Shown: one piece after another, positions 1 to 7,705 of the stretch
Layout of the letters: every line of letters starts with the position of its first letter
How positions within the stretch are numbered: position 1 is the first letter of the stretch
Assembly (NCBI GenBank): GCA_937926755.1
Contig: CALBBA010000315.1
Location: 1 to 25,223, forward strand
DNA: 25,223 nt
DNA from: an uncultured Collinsella sp.
Lineage (GTDB): Bacteria > Actinomycetota > Coriobacteriia > Coriobacteriales > Coriobacteriaceae
Direction of reading: 5' to 3'
The notes under the pieces: model-generated
The model's input: only the letters and a program-made list of their open reading frames with translations
Databases searched by the model: none
Told to the model about the DNA's origin: nothing
Program-made: the position numbers and the translations under genes

Positions 1-420
1 CATGATCACGATGATGACGGTGACGTCGGTGCCGAGGAAGGCGATGATCGTGAGGGCCAGGATGATGAAGGGGAGCGAGGCCGTGAAGTCAATGCCGCAG
101 TTGACGGCGTCGTCGACGATGCCGCCGAAGCGGGCGGCGAGAAAGCCGAGCAGCGTGCCGATGACGGCGCCGAGCAGCGTGCCCACGACGGCGAGCACGA
201 AGGACATGCGGATCGAGTAGAGAAGGCGCGAGAAGATGTCGCGCCCGAGCTCGTCGGTGCCGAGGATGTGAGCGGCGGACTCAAACGGCATGAGGAGGCG
301 GGCCGTGAGGTCCATGGCCTCGAGGTCGTACGGGGCGAGGACGGGCGCGAGGAGCCCTGCGGTGAAGAAGACGGCGAGGATGATGCCTGCCGCAATGGCG
401 AGTGCGGGACGTGTGGTCAT
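1..420 (-). CDS. DppC/NikC-type ABC transporter permease, N-terminal part (runs off left edge)
   Basis: This is the first 140 codons of an inner-membrane permease of the dipeptide/nickel (Opp/Dpp/Nik) ABC family; the 3' end lies outside the window. Residues 5-30 form a first membrane segment. Residues 53-69 read LGTDELGRDIFSRLLYS, the hallmark of DppC/NikC/OppC proteins, and are followed by hydrophobic helices from about 73-97 and 110-140. The ATG start shares one base with the TGA stop of the upstream frame (TGATG), so translation is probably coupled. The upstream frame ends in the C-terminus of the matching DppB/NikB-type permease, the normal partner order. Substrate cannot be decided from sequence; nickel or cobalt would fit beside cobalamin genes, but peptides are equally possible. 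Confidence 0.85.
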   Translation of the reverse strand, partial: MTTRPALAIAAGIILAVFFTAGLLAPVLAPYDLEAMDLTARLLMPFESAAHILGTDELGRDIFSRLLYSIRMSFVLAVVGTLLGAVIGTLLGFLAARFGGIVDDAVNCGIDFTASLPFIILALTIIAFLGTDVTVIIVIM

Positions 421-2069
421 CAGTTGTCTCCCTTGCGAAGGCGCGGGTTGACGACGAGTGCGAGAAGGTCCATGAGAAGGTTTGCGGTGACGAGCGAGGC
501 GCCCGTGACCAGCACGATCATCTGCACGACGGGAATGTCGCGCGAGGCGACCGACTGGACGAGGAGCTTGCCGACGCCGGGCCAGGAGAAGACGTTTTCG
601 GTGATGACGGCGCCCGCGACGAGCGTGCCGAGGAAGAAGCCGAGGATCGTGAGGATCGAGAGCATGGCGTTGGGAAGCGCATGGAGCCAGATGATCCTGC
701 GCTCGGGCAGGCCGCGCATGCGCGCAAGCGAGCGCGCGAGGGCGAGCGCCACCCCCGGTTCGTCGAACAGGCCGTGGAGATAGGTTCCGAACACGTTTCC
801 GCAGGCCGCGCCTTCTGGTTTGCCGCCAATCGTGCCCGCAGGGGCGCAGGAGACGGTCGTTTCGCCGTCGTGAATCTCGTACCCGCGAGCCGTCATGCCG
901 TTCCACACCGAGAACGCGCCTTGGGCGCCCGTGATGCGCAGTGCCGACTGGGCGAGGCGCTTTTCCTCCTTGAACACCGTACTTGCAGGGATGAGCCCGA
1001 GCCCGCGCGCGGTGCCAGCGCCTTCCCTGCCGTGCGGATCGGAAAGCTCGTCTCCCAAAAGCTGGTAGCCTCCGCATATGCCGAGCACCGGCGTGCCCGC
1101 GCCCGAAAGCGCGCGTACACAGGCCCCGATGCCGCTAGCCGCAAGCCAGCGCGCGTCGTCGAGCGTGGTCTTCGAGCCAGGGAGCACCACCAGGTCGGGT
1201 CGGCCCAGATCGGTCGTCGAGGAAACGTAGCGCACGCCCACGCCGGGCACGCGCGAAAGCGGGTCGAAGTCGGTGAAGTTCGATAGATGCGGAAGGCGCA
1301 CGACGGCGATGTCGATGACGCCGCGCGCCTCGCGGGCAGATAGGCGCGGCGCAAGCGAGTCCTCGTCGTCCAGGTCGAGCGTAAGATACGGCACGACGCC
1401 CACAACGGGAACCCCGCACATCTTCTCGAGCGGGGCCAAACCCGGGCGCAGGATTTCCACATCGCCGCGGAACTTGTTCACCACAAGCCCCCGCAAAAGC
1501 GCGCGGTCCTCGGGCGCAAGGAGCGCGACCGTGCCGTAGAGCTGGGCAAACACCCCGCCTGGGTCGATGTCGCCCGCGAGCAGCACGGGGGAGGACACGG
1601 CGCGCGCAAGCCCCATGTTGACGATGTCGTTTTCGGCAAGGTTGATTTCGACGGGGCTGCCAGCGCCCTCGATGACGATGACGTCGTTTTCCTCCGCGAG
1701 CGAATCGAACGCCTCCAAAATCTGCGGCATGAGCGCCTTCTTTCGCGCGAAGTAGTCCCTCGCAGCGAAGGCTCCCTGCGCCTTGCCGGCCACGATGAGC
1801 TGGCTTCGGTGGTCGCTTTCGGGCTTGAGCAGGATGGGGTTCATGCGCACGTCGGGCGCGATGCCGCACGCCTCGGCCTGCATGATCTGGGCGCGCCCCA
1901 TCTCGAGCCCGTCGGCCGTGACACCGCTGTTGAGCGCCATGTTCTGGCTCTTGAAGGGAGCCACGCGCAGGCCGTCCTGCGAAAGCACACGGCACAGCCC
2001 CGCCGCAAGCAGGCTCTTCCCCGCGTTCGACATGGTGCCCTGGATCATGATGGGCTTCGCCCTACCCAC
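420..2069 (-). CDS. cobQ: Cobyric acid synthase truncated at its C-terminus and fused in frame to a DppB/NikB permease tail
   Basis: Residues 1 to about 450 are CobQ/CbiP, the glutamine-dependent enzyme that amidates carboxylates b, d, e and g of adenosylcobyrinic acid diamide. Visible are the MIQGTMSNAGKS nucleotide loop (8-19), IEGAGSPVEINL (133-144), the amidotransferase nucleophile in GICGGYQ (Cys332) and the His of GTYLHGLFD (His432). From about residue 455 to 549 the protein instead matches the end of a DppB/NikB permease: a WLHALPNA loop, two hydrophobic helices, ENVFSWPGVGKLL and a final NPRLRKGDN. About 40 residues normally following the CobQ His motif, and the whole permease N-terminus, are absent. 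GTG 2069 is chosen because AAGGAGGT lies 8 nt upstream; the start overlaps the end of the aminotransferase gene. Either a deletion fusion or an assembly chimera. Confidence 0.85.
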   Translation of the reverse strand: MGRAKPIMIQGTMSNAGKSLLAAGLCRVLSQDGLRVAPFKSQNMALNSGVTADGLEMGRAQIMQAEACGIAPDVRMNPILLKPESDHRSQLIVAGKAQGAFAARDYFARKKALMPQILEAFDSLAEENDVIVIEGAGSPVEINLAENDIVNMGLARAVSSPVLLAGDIDPGGVFAQLYGTVALLAPEDRALLRGLVVNKFRGDVEILRPGLAPLEKMCGVPVVGVVPYLTLDLDDEDSLAPRLSAREARGVIDIAVVRLPHLSNFTDFDPLSRVPGVGVRYVSSTTDLGRPDLVVLPGSKTTLDDARWLAASGIGACVRALSGAGTPVLGICGGYQLLGDELSDPHGREGAGTARGLGLIPASTVFKEEKRLAQSALRITGAQGAFSVWNGMTARGYEIHDGETTVSCAPAGTIGGKPEGAACGNVFGTYLHGLFDEPGVALALARSLARMRGLPERRIIWLHALPNAMLSILTILGFFLGTLVAGAVITENVFSWPGVGKLLVQSVASRDIPVVQMIVLVTGASLVTANLLMDLLALVVNPRLRKGDN

Positions 2070-3285
2070 GGGTATCGACCTCCTTCGCCGAACCTCGGCC
2101 ATCCGCGCCCGCCATAGCGCCGCTGCAAGAAGCGCCGCCCCGTTCGACGGGTTCGCCTTCGCCCGATGCGCCTTCCGCCCGAAGCGCGCGGCTGAACGCC
2201 ATCGCAAGCCGGGCGTTCTCCTTGCGCGTGCGCACCGCGACGCGGAACCAGAAACGGGACAGTACCGAAAACGAGTCGCACGTGCGGACCAAAACCCCCT
2301 GTTTATACAGGCGCTCGGGGATGTCTTTCGCCGGCGTGCGGACTAAAAGGAAGTTCGCATCCGACGGCACGACGGAAAGCCCGAGCGAGGAGAGCTCGTG
2401 GGAAAGCCACGCTCGCTCGCCCGCCAATACATCGCGCGTGCGCGAGACGTATTCAATGTCTTCCAGAGCGGCGATGCCCGCGGCCTCGGCGACCGAGGGG
2501 ACGGGCCACGCCTGCCCCGCCCGGCGAATCCCCTCGATGAGTTGGGCGTTTCCGCTGATCAGATATCCCAACCGCAACCCCGCCATTCCGTAGAGCTTGG
2601 TGAACGCGGAGAGCACGGCCACATGGCGCGAACACGCGGCGCGTGCGGCCACGCTCCTTTCGCGGGCGTCGGGCGCAAATCCGAGGAAGCACTCGTCCAC
2701 GACGAGCAGCGCGCCCACCTGCTCGCAGCGGCGAACCGCGGCATCGATCACGCTGGGGTCGACGAGGCGCCCCGTCGGGTTGTTCGGGTTGCAGAGGTAC
2801 GCCACGTCTCCCGGCCCCTCGATCGCGCGGGCGAAGGAGGCGGGCACGTCGAAGTCGTCCGCTTCGGAGAGCGGGAACTCCTGCACGCATGCGCCGTAGT
2901 ACGATGCCGCCTCCGCATATTCAGAGAACGTCGGCGCACACACGACGATGCGTTTCGGGCGCACCGCCGCGGCGAGGCGCCAGATGATGTCGGACGCGCC
3001 CGCGCCGCAGACGATAGTATCTTCGGGAATGCCTTGGGCGCGCGCTAGGGCGCGAACGAGGGCGATGCTTTCCCTATCGGGGTAGGCGTCGATTCGAGAA
3101 AGCGCCTTGCAAGCTGCGGCGACGGCGCGCGGCGAGGGGCCTGCCGGATTCACGTTCACCGAGAAGTCGATGAGGTCGGAGGCGCCCCCTTCGCAAGCGA
3201 TGCCGAGCGATTGCCAGCTGCCCCCATGCGCACGGGCGCGCAGGATTCCCCCGGCAGCCCGGGGCGCGGCGTGGTCTTTCCTCAT
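2062..3285 (-). CDS. cobD: Threonine-phosphate decarboxylase-type class I aminotransferase
   Basis: PLP-dependent enzyme of the CobD/CobC and histidinol-phosphate aminotransferase family, expected to make (R)-1-amino-2-propanol phosphate for the nucleotide loop of cobalamin. Residues 40-47 (DFSVNVNP), CNPNNPTG (165-172), VVDECF (195-200) and SAFTKLYG with the Schiff-base Lys230 are all present, and GLRLGY follows. The length of 407 residues is somewhat longer than usual because of a Gly/Ala/Ser-rich C-terminal tail of about 40 residues. The ATG start overlaps the TGA of cbiB (ATGA). Its place next to cbiB, which uses its product, supports CobD rather than histidinol-phosphate aminotransferase; sequence alone does not fully separate the two. 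Confidence 0.88.
   Translation of the reverse strand: MRKDHAAPRAAGGILRARAHGGSWQSLGIACEGGASDLIDFSVNVNPAGPSPRAVAAACKALSRIDAYPDRESIALVRALARAQGIPEDTIVCGAGASDIIWRLAAAVRPKRIVVCAPTFSEYAEAASYYGACVQEFPLSEADDFDVPASFARAIEGPGDVAYLCNPNNPTGRLVDPSVIDAAVRRCEQVGALLVVDECFLGFAPDARERSVAARAACSRHVAVLSAFTKLYGMAGLRLGYLISGNAQLIEGIRRAGQAWPVPSVAEAAGIAALEDIEYVSRTRDVLAGERAWLSHELSSLGLSVVPSDANFLLVRTPAKDIPERLYKQGVLVRTCDSFSVLSRFWFRVAVRTRKENARLAMAFSRALRAEGASGEGEPVERGGASCSGAMAGADGRGSAKEVDTRG
2078..2085 (-). promoter_or_regulatory. Strong ribosome binding site deciding the cobQ GTG start
   Basis: AAGGAGGT on the minus strand lies 8 nt before GTG 2069. It falls within the last codons of the aminotransferase gene and is much better than anything before the ATG candidates further upstream (2102, 2207). 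Confidence 0.75.
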
Positions 3286-4256
3286 GCCATCGCCCCCACG
3301 GCGAGCACGACCGCCGCGCGCGCGGCGCCGAAGACGACGAGCGCGCATACGGACGCGGCGAGCATGAGCCTTGTCGCCCGGGCGATGTCGCCCCACTCGA
3401 TTTCACGGGACGCGTCGCCTATCGTCGGTTTCTCAACGAGCTTGCCGAAATACACCGCGGGTCCTGCCAGGCGCAGCCCGAGCGCGCCCGCGCACGCCGA
3501 CTCGGTCTGCGCCGCGTTCGGGCTCGCATGGCGACGCCTGTCGCGGCGCCAGATGCGCGCCGCCCCGCACGCGTCGAGCCCGACGAACGGGCACACGGCG
3601 ATCATAAACAGGGCCGATAAGCGCGAGGGAATCCAGTTCACCGCATCGTCGAGGCGCGCCGAGGCGCAGCCGAAGTCGATGTAACGCGAGTTTTTGTAGC
3701 CCACCATGCTGTCGAGCGTGTTCACCGCCTTGTACGCCATGCCCAAGGGCGCACCCCCGATCATAAGGTAGAAAAGCGGCGCGATGACGCCGTCGCTCGC
3801 GTTCTCCGCCACCGTTTCCACGGCGGCGCGCGCGACGCCGTGCTCGTCGAGAACAGACGTGTCGCGTCCCACGATGAGCCCGACGGCTTCGCGCGCCGCG
3901 ACAAGGCCGCCCTTCGAGAACGCGCGGGCCACGGCCAGGCTCTGGCGGCGCAGCTCGCATGCCGCGAGAATCTGATAGCTCGCCCATGCCTCGGCCACGA
4001 AGCGCAAGCCGGGGTGAACCATGCCGCAAAGATGCAGGATTCCCCAGGTCAAAAGCCCACACGCAAGCGGAAGCGCCACGGCGAGCACAAGCCCTGCGGC
4101 GCGCGTGCCCGCGGACGTTTGCGGGAATGCGCGCCGCAGGCGGCCTTCGGCCCACGTGATCGCGCGCCCCATGGCGACGACGGGATGGGGGAGCCAGCGC
4201 GGGTCGCCGAAGGCAAGGTCGGCCGCGAACCCGGCGGCGACGGCAAGAATCGTCAT
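3282..4256 (-). CDS. cbiB: Adenosylcobinamide-phosphate synthase (cobalamin biosynthesis protein CbiB)
   Basis: Integral membrane enzyme that attaches aminopropanol (phosphate) to adenosylcobyric acid. The N-terminal helix is followed by FGDPRWLPHPVVAMGR (16-31), the family hallmark; NASDGVIAPLFYLMIGGAP and AYKAVNTLDSMVGYKN in the middle are also typical. The 324 residues agree with the usual ~320. The ATG shares a base with the TGA of the upstream CobU-like/phosphatase gene (TGATG). Neighbouring CobD-type aminotransferase supplies its substrate. A reading frame continuing further upstream is only the open shadow within the previous gene. Confidence 0.93.
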   Translation of the reverse strand: MTILAVAAGFAADLAFGDPRWLPHPVVAMGRAITWAEGRLRRAFPQTSAGTRAAGLVLAVALPLACGLLTWGILHLCGMVHPGLRFVAEAWASYQILAACELRRQSLAVARAFSKGGLVAAREAVGLIVGRDTSVLDEHGVARAAVETVAENASDGVIAPLFYLMIGGAPLGMAYKAVNTLDSMVGYKNSRYIDFGCASARLDDAVNWIPSRLSALFMIAVCPFVGLDACGAARIWRRDRRRHASPNAAQTESACAGALGLRLAGPAVYFGKLVEKPTIGDASREIEWGDIARATRLMLAASVCALVVFGAARAAVVLAVGAMA

Positions 4257-5257
4257 CACCGGGCATCGCCCCCCGAAGCGGGACGAACGTCGCGAAGGCA
4301 GCGCCCATCCCAGGTGGCGGCCCATGCGCCGCCCGGCTCGGTATGCACGTCGAAATATCCCATTTTCGGGACAGCTAACTCGGAGAGCAGCGCTTTCACG
4401 GTACCCGCGTGAACGACGAAGACGGCGCGCCCACTCCCCTGGGCGCGCTCCGATTCGCACGCCTCCCGAAACGCCGCGACGACGCGGCGGGTGAAATCGC
4501 CCTTGTCCTCGCCATGCGGGCAGCGCGTCTCGCACCAGGAGTCTACCCAGGCGCGGTAGCGCACATCCTCTTTAAGCTCGGCTGCGCTTCGCCCCTCGAA
4601 GTCACCGAAATCCATCTCGCGCAGACCGGGGCACGCCATAAGCTCCGCGTTCGGGAAGAGGATGCGCGCCGTCTGGTCGGTGCGGGCCATGCCGCTCGTG
4701 ATAACACGGAACACGTCACGATCGCACGCGAGGTCGCGCAAAGCGCGCTCGCCCGCGCTCGACAGGGGCTCGTCGGTGCCCGCCCCGCTGTAGCGATGGT
4801 CTTCCGTGCCCGCCGTGGCACCATGGCGCACGAAGACGACTTCCAAAGGCGCGCCCGCGCCCTGCGTCCCTCGAGGCGCATCGGCAAGTTTTCCTTTGAT
4901 GACCTGGGGAATCCCGCACGTCATGCGCACGACGACGTCAGCGCGCGCAGCGAGCGCGCATCCCAGGCGCCCCGCGCGCTCGCGCCATTGGGCGTCTTCC
5001 GCACGCATAGGGACGACCCCCGAGCCGACCAAGGACAGAATCACTACGTCGAAGCCGATCAGCCGCTCGAGCGCCCGGTCAGCGTCGAACGCGCGTACGA
5101 GTTCCTCAGCACGGTACGCGACGCGGCCGGCAAAAGCCGCGGGCACACCGCCCTCCGTAAGCTGCGCCGCGTCGACGAAATCGTCCGCCGCGAACCCGAG
5201 CTTTTCGCGCACGAAGGTCCTCTTCCCCGAATGCGCGCCACCTACCACGAGCATCAT
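4256..5257 (-). CDS. Fusion of a CobU-like P-loop domain with a CobC-like histidine phosphatase
   Basis: Residues 1-122 resemble CobU (adenosylcobinamide kinase/guanylyltransferase): a P-loop GGAHSGKR (6-13), VGSGVVPM (77-84) and CGIPQVIKG (114-122) align with the ends of that family. The middle stretch carrying the guanylate-accepting His is shortened and has no equivalent His. Residues 138-333 are a histidine phosphatase: RHGAT (144-148), ARTDQTA with Arg192, LREMDFGDFEG with Glu214, and the second catalytic His283 in VVHAGT. This half probably acts as CobC, removing phosphate from alpha-ribazole-phosphate or cobalamin-5'-phosphate. ATG 5257 overlaps the cobS stop (ATGA) and the gene's own stop overlaps cbiB. 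A complete cobU lies upstream in the same operon, so the first domain may be regulatory or structural. Confidence 0.82.
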   Translation of the reverse strand: MMLVVGGAHSGKRTFVREKLGFAADDFVDAAQLTEGGVPAAFAGRVAYRAEELVRAFDADRALERLIGFDVVILSLVGSGVVPMRAEDAQWRERAGRLGCALAARADVVVRMTCGIPQVIKGKLADAPRGTQGAGAPLEVVFVRHGATAGTEDHRYSGAGTDEPLSSAGERALRDLACDRDVFRVITSGMARTDQTARILFPNAELMACPGLREMDFGDFEGRSAAELKEDVRYRAWVDSWCETRCPHGEDKGDFTRRVVAAFREACESERAQGSGRAVFVVHAGTVKALLSELAVPKMGYFDVHTEPGGAWAATWDGRCLRDVRPASGGDAR

Positions 5258-6021
5258 AGGAGCATGCCCCCCGCCACCAGCATGGCAGGCATCGCGAGCT
5301 CGGCCCATTGCAGAAACCATCCGGCCAAATCCCCCGTCACCCCGCCGAAGCGGGACAGGGCAACATGGCGGTACCACGCGAGCACCAAAAGCCCCGCCAC
5401 CGCTATAAGGGCGCCGACGGCCTGAGCGCACGCGACCATCCCTGCAGCCGAAGCAGCAGCGAAAGCGCAAAGCGGCACGACGATCTCCGCGCGCTTCTTC
5501 GCAGGCGAGAGCCCCGCGGCCATGCCGTCCGCCCGCGCGGCAGGCCAGCATTCTACGGCGAGCCCCGAAAGCGCGCGGGAGAACACGAGCGAGCACAGAA
5601 GCGCGAGGAACGCCCCCGCCGTAAGCGGCAGCGCGGTGAACAGGGAAAACTGCAGAATAAGGTACACAACAACACCAATGACCCCAAAGGCGCCCGCCCG
5701 CGGGTCGTGCATGATCTCGAGCTTTCGCTCGCGCGGGGCCCAACTTGCAAGCGCATCGGAGGTGTCGCAGAGCCCGTCTAGGTGGATGCCCCCCGTCACC
5801 GCCACAGGCAGCGCCACGAGCACGGCCGCGACGATGGTCACGGGCACGCCGAGCAGGTTCGCCACGTGCCCCCACGCCGTCATGAGGAAGCCTTCCGCAA
5901 GGCCCACCAGGGGAAACGCGGCAAGCGCATGGGTTGACCCGAAATCGGTCCAGGCCGATTTCGGGACGGGGATGCGCGAGAACGTTCCGAACGCCGCGCC
6001 GATTGCCTCTACTATCTTCAC
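5254..6021 (-). CDS. cobS: Adenosylcobinamide-GDP ribazoletransferase (cobalamin synthase)
   Basis: Membrane enzyme joining adenosylcobinamide-GDP and alpha-ribazole(-phosphate), the last assembly step. The family signature GGIHLDGLCDTSDAL (77-91) with its metal-binding acidic residues and MHDPRAGAFG (104-113) are clear; several hydrophobic helices follow. Length 255 residues is normal. The GTG start at 6021 is chosen because GAAGGA lies 8 nt upstream and because CobS proteins begin close to this point; it overlaps the TGA of cobU (GTGA). Codons further upstream lie inside cobU and do not resemble the family. Confidence 0.94.
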   Translation of the reverse strand: MKIVEAIGAAFGTFSRIPVPKSAWTDFGSTHALAAFPLVGLAEGFLMTAWGHVANLLGVPVTIVAAVLVALPVAVTGGIHLDGLCDTSDALASWAPRERKLEIMHDPRAGAFGVIGVVVYLILQFSLFTALPLTAGAFLALLCSLVFSRALSGLAVECWPAARADGMAAGLSPAKKRAEIVVPLCAFAAASAAGMVACAQAVGALIAVAGLLVLAWYRHVALSRFGGVTGDLAGWFLQWAELAMPAMLVAGGMLL

Positions 6022-6566
6022 CTTGTAGGTCCTTCGCCTTTCATCCACACGGGAATCCCGCATACCACTTCGACTGCGCGGTCGGCCAGCGCCGCCACGC
6101 CCGCGTTCACACGCGCGAGCGCACGCCTCCATGCCTCGGTCCCTTCATCGTAGCGCATCCCATCGGCGAACACGTCGACGGTGACCACCACCGTATGCGC
6201 AGCGGCCTGAGCGAGCCGTTCAATGCCTCCGAGCACCTCGCACGCCGCGGCGTCGGGGTCACGCGGGGACAAGCCGCCTTCCGCGAAGAGCTCGTTCGCA
6301 ACCAGGTTGCCCACGTCCTCCAAAAGAAGCGTGCAGCCGCGCGGAAGCCCGGGCACTGCGGCGCCCACGTCACGCGTGCGTTCGAGGGTGGAAAACCCCT
6401 TGCCCTCGCGCAGCGCCCGATGGCGCGCGATGCGGCGGGCGCCCTCTTCCCCGAAGGGCTCCATCGTTGCCAGGTACACGCGGGGGCCGTCGTGCCCGAG
6501 GCACAGGGACTCGGCGTAGGCGCTCTTGCCGCTCGCGGCGGCGCCGATAACGAGCGTCACCGTCAT
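6018..6566 (-). CDS. cobU: Adenosylcobinamide kinase / adenosylcobinamide-phosphate guanylyltransferase
   Basis: Bifunctional enzyme that phosphorylates adenosylcobinamide and activates it as the GDP derivative. The P-loop GAAASGKS is at 8-15, YLATM at 31-35, and RIARHR (45-50) carries the candidate guanylate-accepting His49. LLEDVGNLVANELF (81-94) and VVCGIPVWMKG (167-177) match the family. The 182 residues equal the usual length. ATG 6566 overlaps the TGA of cobT (ATGA). This is the intact copy; compare the degenerate CobU-like domain fused to the phosphatase two genes downstream. Confidence 0.93.
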   Translation of the reverse strand: MTVTLVIGAAASGKSAYAESLCLGHDGPRVYLATMEPFGEEGARRIARHRALREGKGFSTLERTRDVGAAVPGLPRGCTLLLEDVGNLVANELFAEGGLSPRDPDAAACEVLGGIERLAQAAAHTVVVTVDVFADGMRYDEGTEAWRRALARVNAGVAALADRAVEVVCGIPVWMKGEGPTR

Positions 6567-7705
6567 TTCCCGGCCTCGAAATGCTCGTAAGCAGCCATGC
6601 CAGTCGCCGTGAACGTCTTCCCATCCCGATACACGCGCAGCGCCGAATCCAGAAGGGGCAGATACGCCATGGCGCCCGCGCCCTCGCCCAAGTGCATGCC
6701 TGCGTCGAGGGGTGCCTTTATGCCGAGCTCGCGAAGGAGCTCCTGGCTTGCGGGTTCGCTTGATGCGTGGGTGCCCACGAGGTAGCCCAAGGCGTTGGGG
6801 CACAGGCGCGCCGCGCACAGGGCCGCCGTGCAGGATATGACCCCGTCGAGGAGCGCCGGCGCCTTCGAGGCCGCGGCCCCCAGGTAGAAGCCGCACAACG
6901 CCGCGATGTCGAAGCCGCCCACCTTCGAGAGCACGTCAATCGGGTCGGCGGGATCGGGCGAGTTCGCGTCGATAGCGCGCTCGACCACGTCGCGCTTGCG
7001 CGCGAGCGAGGCGTCCGAGAGCCCCGCGCCGCGCCCGACAAGGCTACGCGCGTCCGCACGGATGAGCCCTGCGGCCCCCGCCGCCGAGGTGGTGGTGTTG
7101 CCGATGCCCATCTCGCCCGCGGCGAGAAGGCGCACGCCGGCGCGGGCAAGCCCGCACGCGACGGCGATTCCGACCTCGATCGCGCGCACGGCCCCATCAC
7201 GAGACATAGCGGGGCCATGCGCGATGTTGCCGCTCCCCCGCCGCACGTTCGCGCGCACCATGCGCGCGTCTTCTATGCCCCGGGCCATACCCACGTCGAC
7301 GGGCACGACCTCGGCACCCGCGAACGCCGCCATGCGGCAGGCGCTCGTGGCCCCCTCGCACATGTTGCGCGCGACGGCTCGCGTCACGTCTTGCCCGCTT
7401 TGCGACACGCCTTCGGCAACGACCCCGTTGTCGGAGAAGAATACCGCGAGCGCACGGGGAAACTCGGCCACCTCGGCGCTCCCCTGAGCTGCGGCGATAC
7501 ACGCGACGGCGTCTTCAAAGTCGCCCAATCCCCCCAAGGGGTGCGCGATGGAGTCCCACGCGGCGTACGCGGCGGCGCGGGCGCACTCGTCTGCGGGCGC
7601 GATCCGGGAGAGCGCGGCTTCGAGCACGGCACCCGGCGCCAACGAGAACGCGCGCTCGACTTCCTCGCGGATGCAGGCAAGCGCGGTTTCGGTTGCTTCA
7701 GCCAT
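6563..7705 (-). CDS. cobT: Nicotinate-nucleotide--dimethylbenzimidazole phosphoribosyltransferase
   Basis: Makes alpha-ribazole-5'-phosphate from nicotinate mononucleotide and a lower-ligand base. Visible motifs are FFSDNGVVAEGVSQSG (89-104), GEMGIGNTTT (197-206) and the loop with catalytic glutamate in MHLGEGAGA (Glu341). Total length is 380 residues, slightly longer than the classic ~350. The start at 7705 has GGAGG 5 nt upstream; it overlaps the end of cbiA by eight bases. The base actually attached cannot be read from the sequence, and no bluB or bza genes are in the window. Confidence 0.94.
   Translation of the reverse strand: MAEATETALACIREEVERAFSLAPGAVLEAALSRIAPADECARAAAYAAWDSIAHPLGGLGDFEDAVACIAAAQGSAEVAEFPRALAVFFSDNGVVAEGVSQSGQDVTRAVARNMCEGATSACRMAAFAGAEVVPVDVGMARGIEDARMVRANVRRGSGNIAHGPAMSRDGAVRAIEVGIAVACGLARAGVRLLAAGEMGIGNTTTSAAGAAGLIRADARSLVGRGAGLSDASLARKRDVVERAIDANSPDPADPIDVLSKVGGFDIAALCGFYLGAAASKAPALLDGVISCTAALCAARLCPNALGYLVGTHASSEPASQELLRELGIKAPLDAGMHLGEGAGAMAYLPLLDSALRVYRDGKTFTATGMAAYEHFEAGK

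Noticed and set aside
402..1286. Long plus-strand open frame opposite cobQ
   Set aside because: Its Arg/Ala/Glu/Gly-rich product matches no family and lies opposite clear CobQ and permease coding; a high-GC shadow.
5258..5875. N-terminal extension of the CobU-like/phosphatase frame
   Set aside because: The upstream part reads through cobS in another frame and is Arg/Ala/Gly-rich; the MMLVVGGAHSGKR start with ATGA overlap explains the gene.
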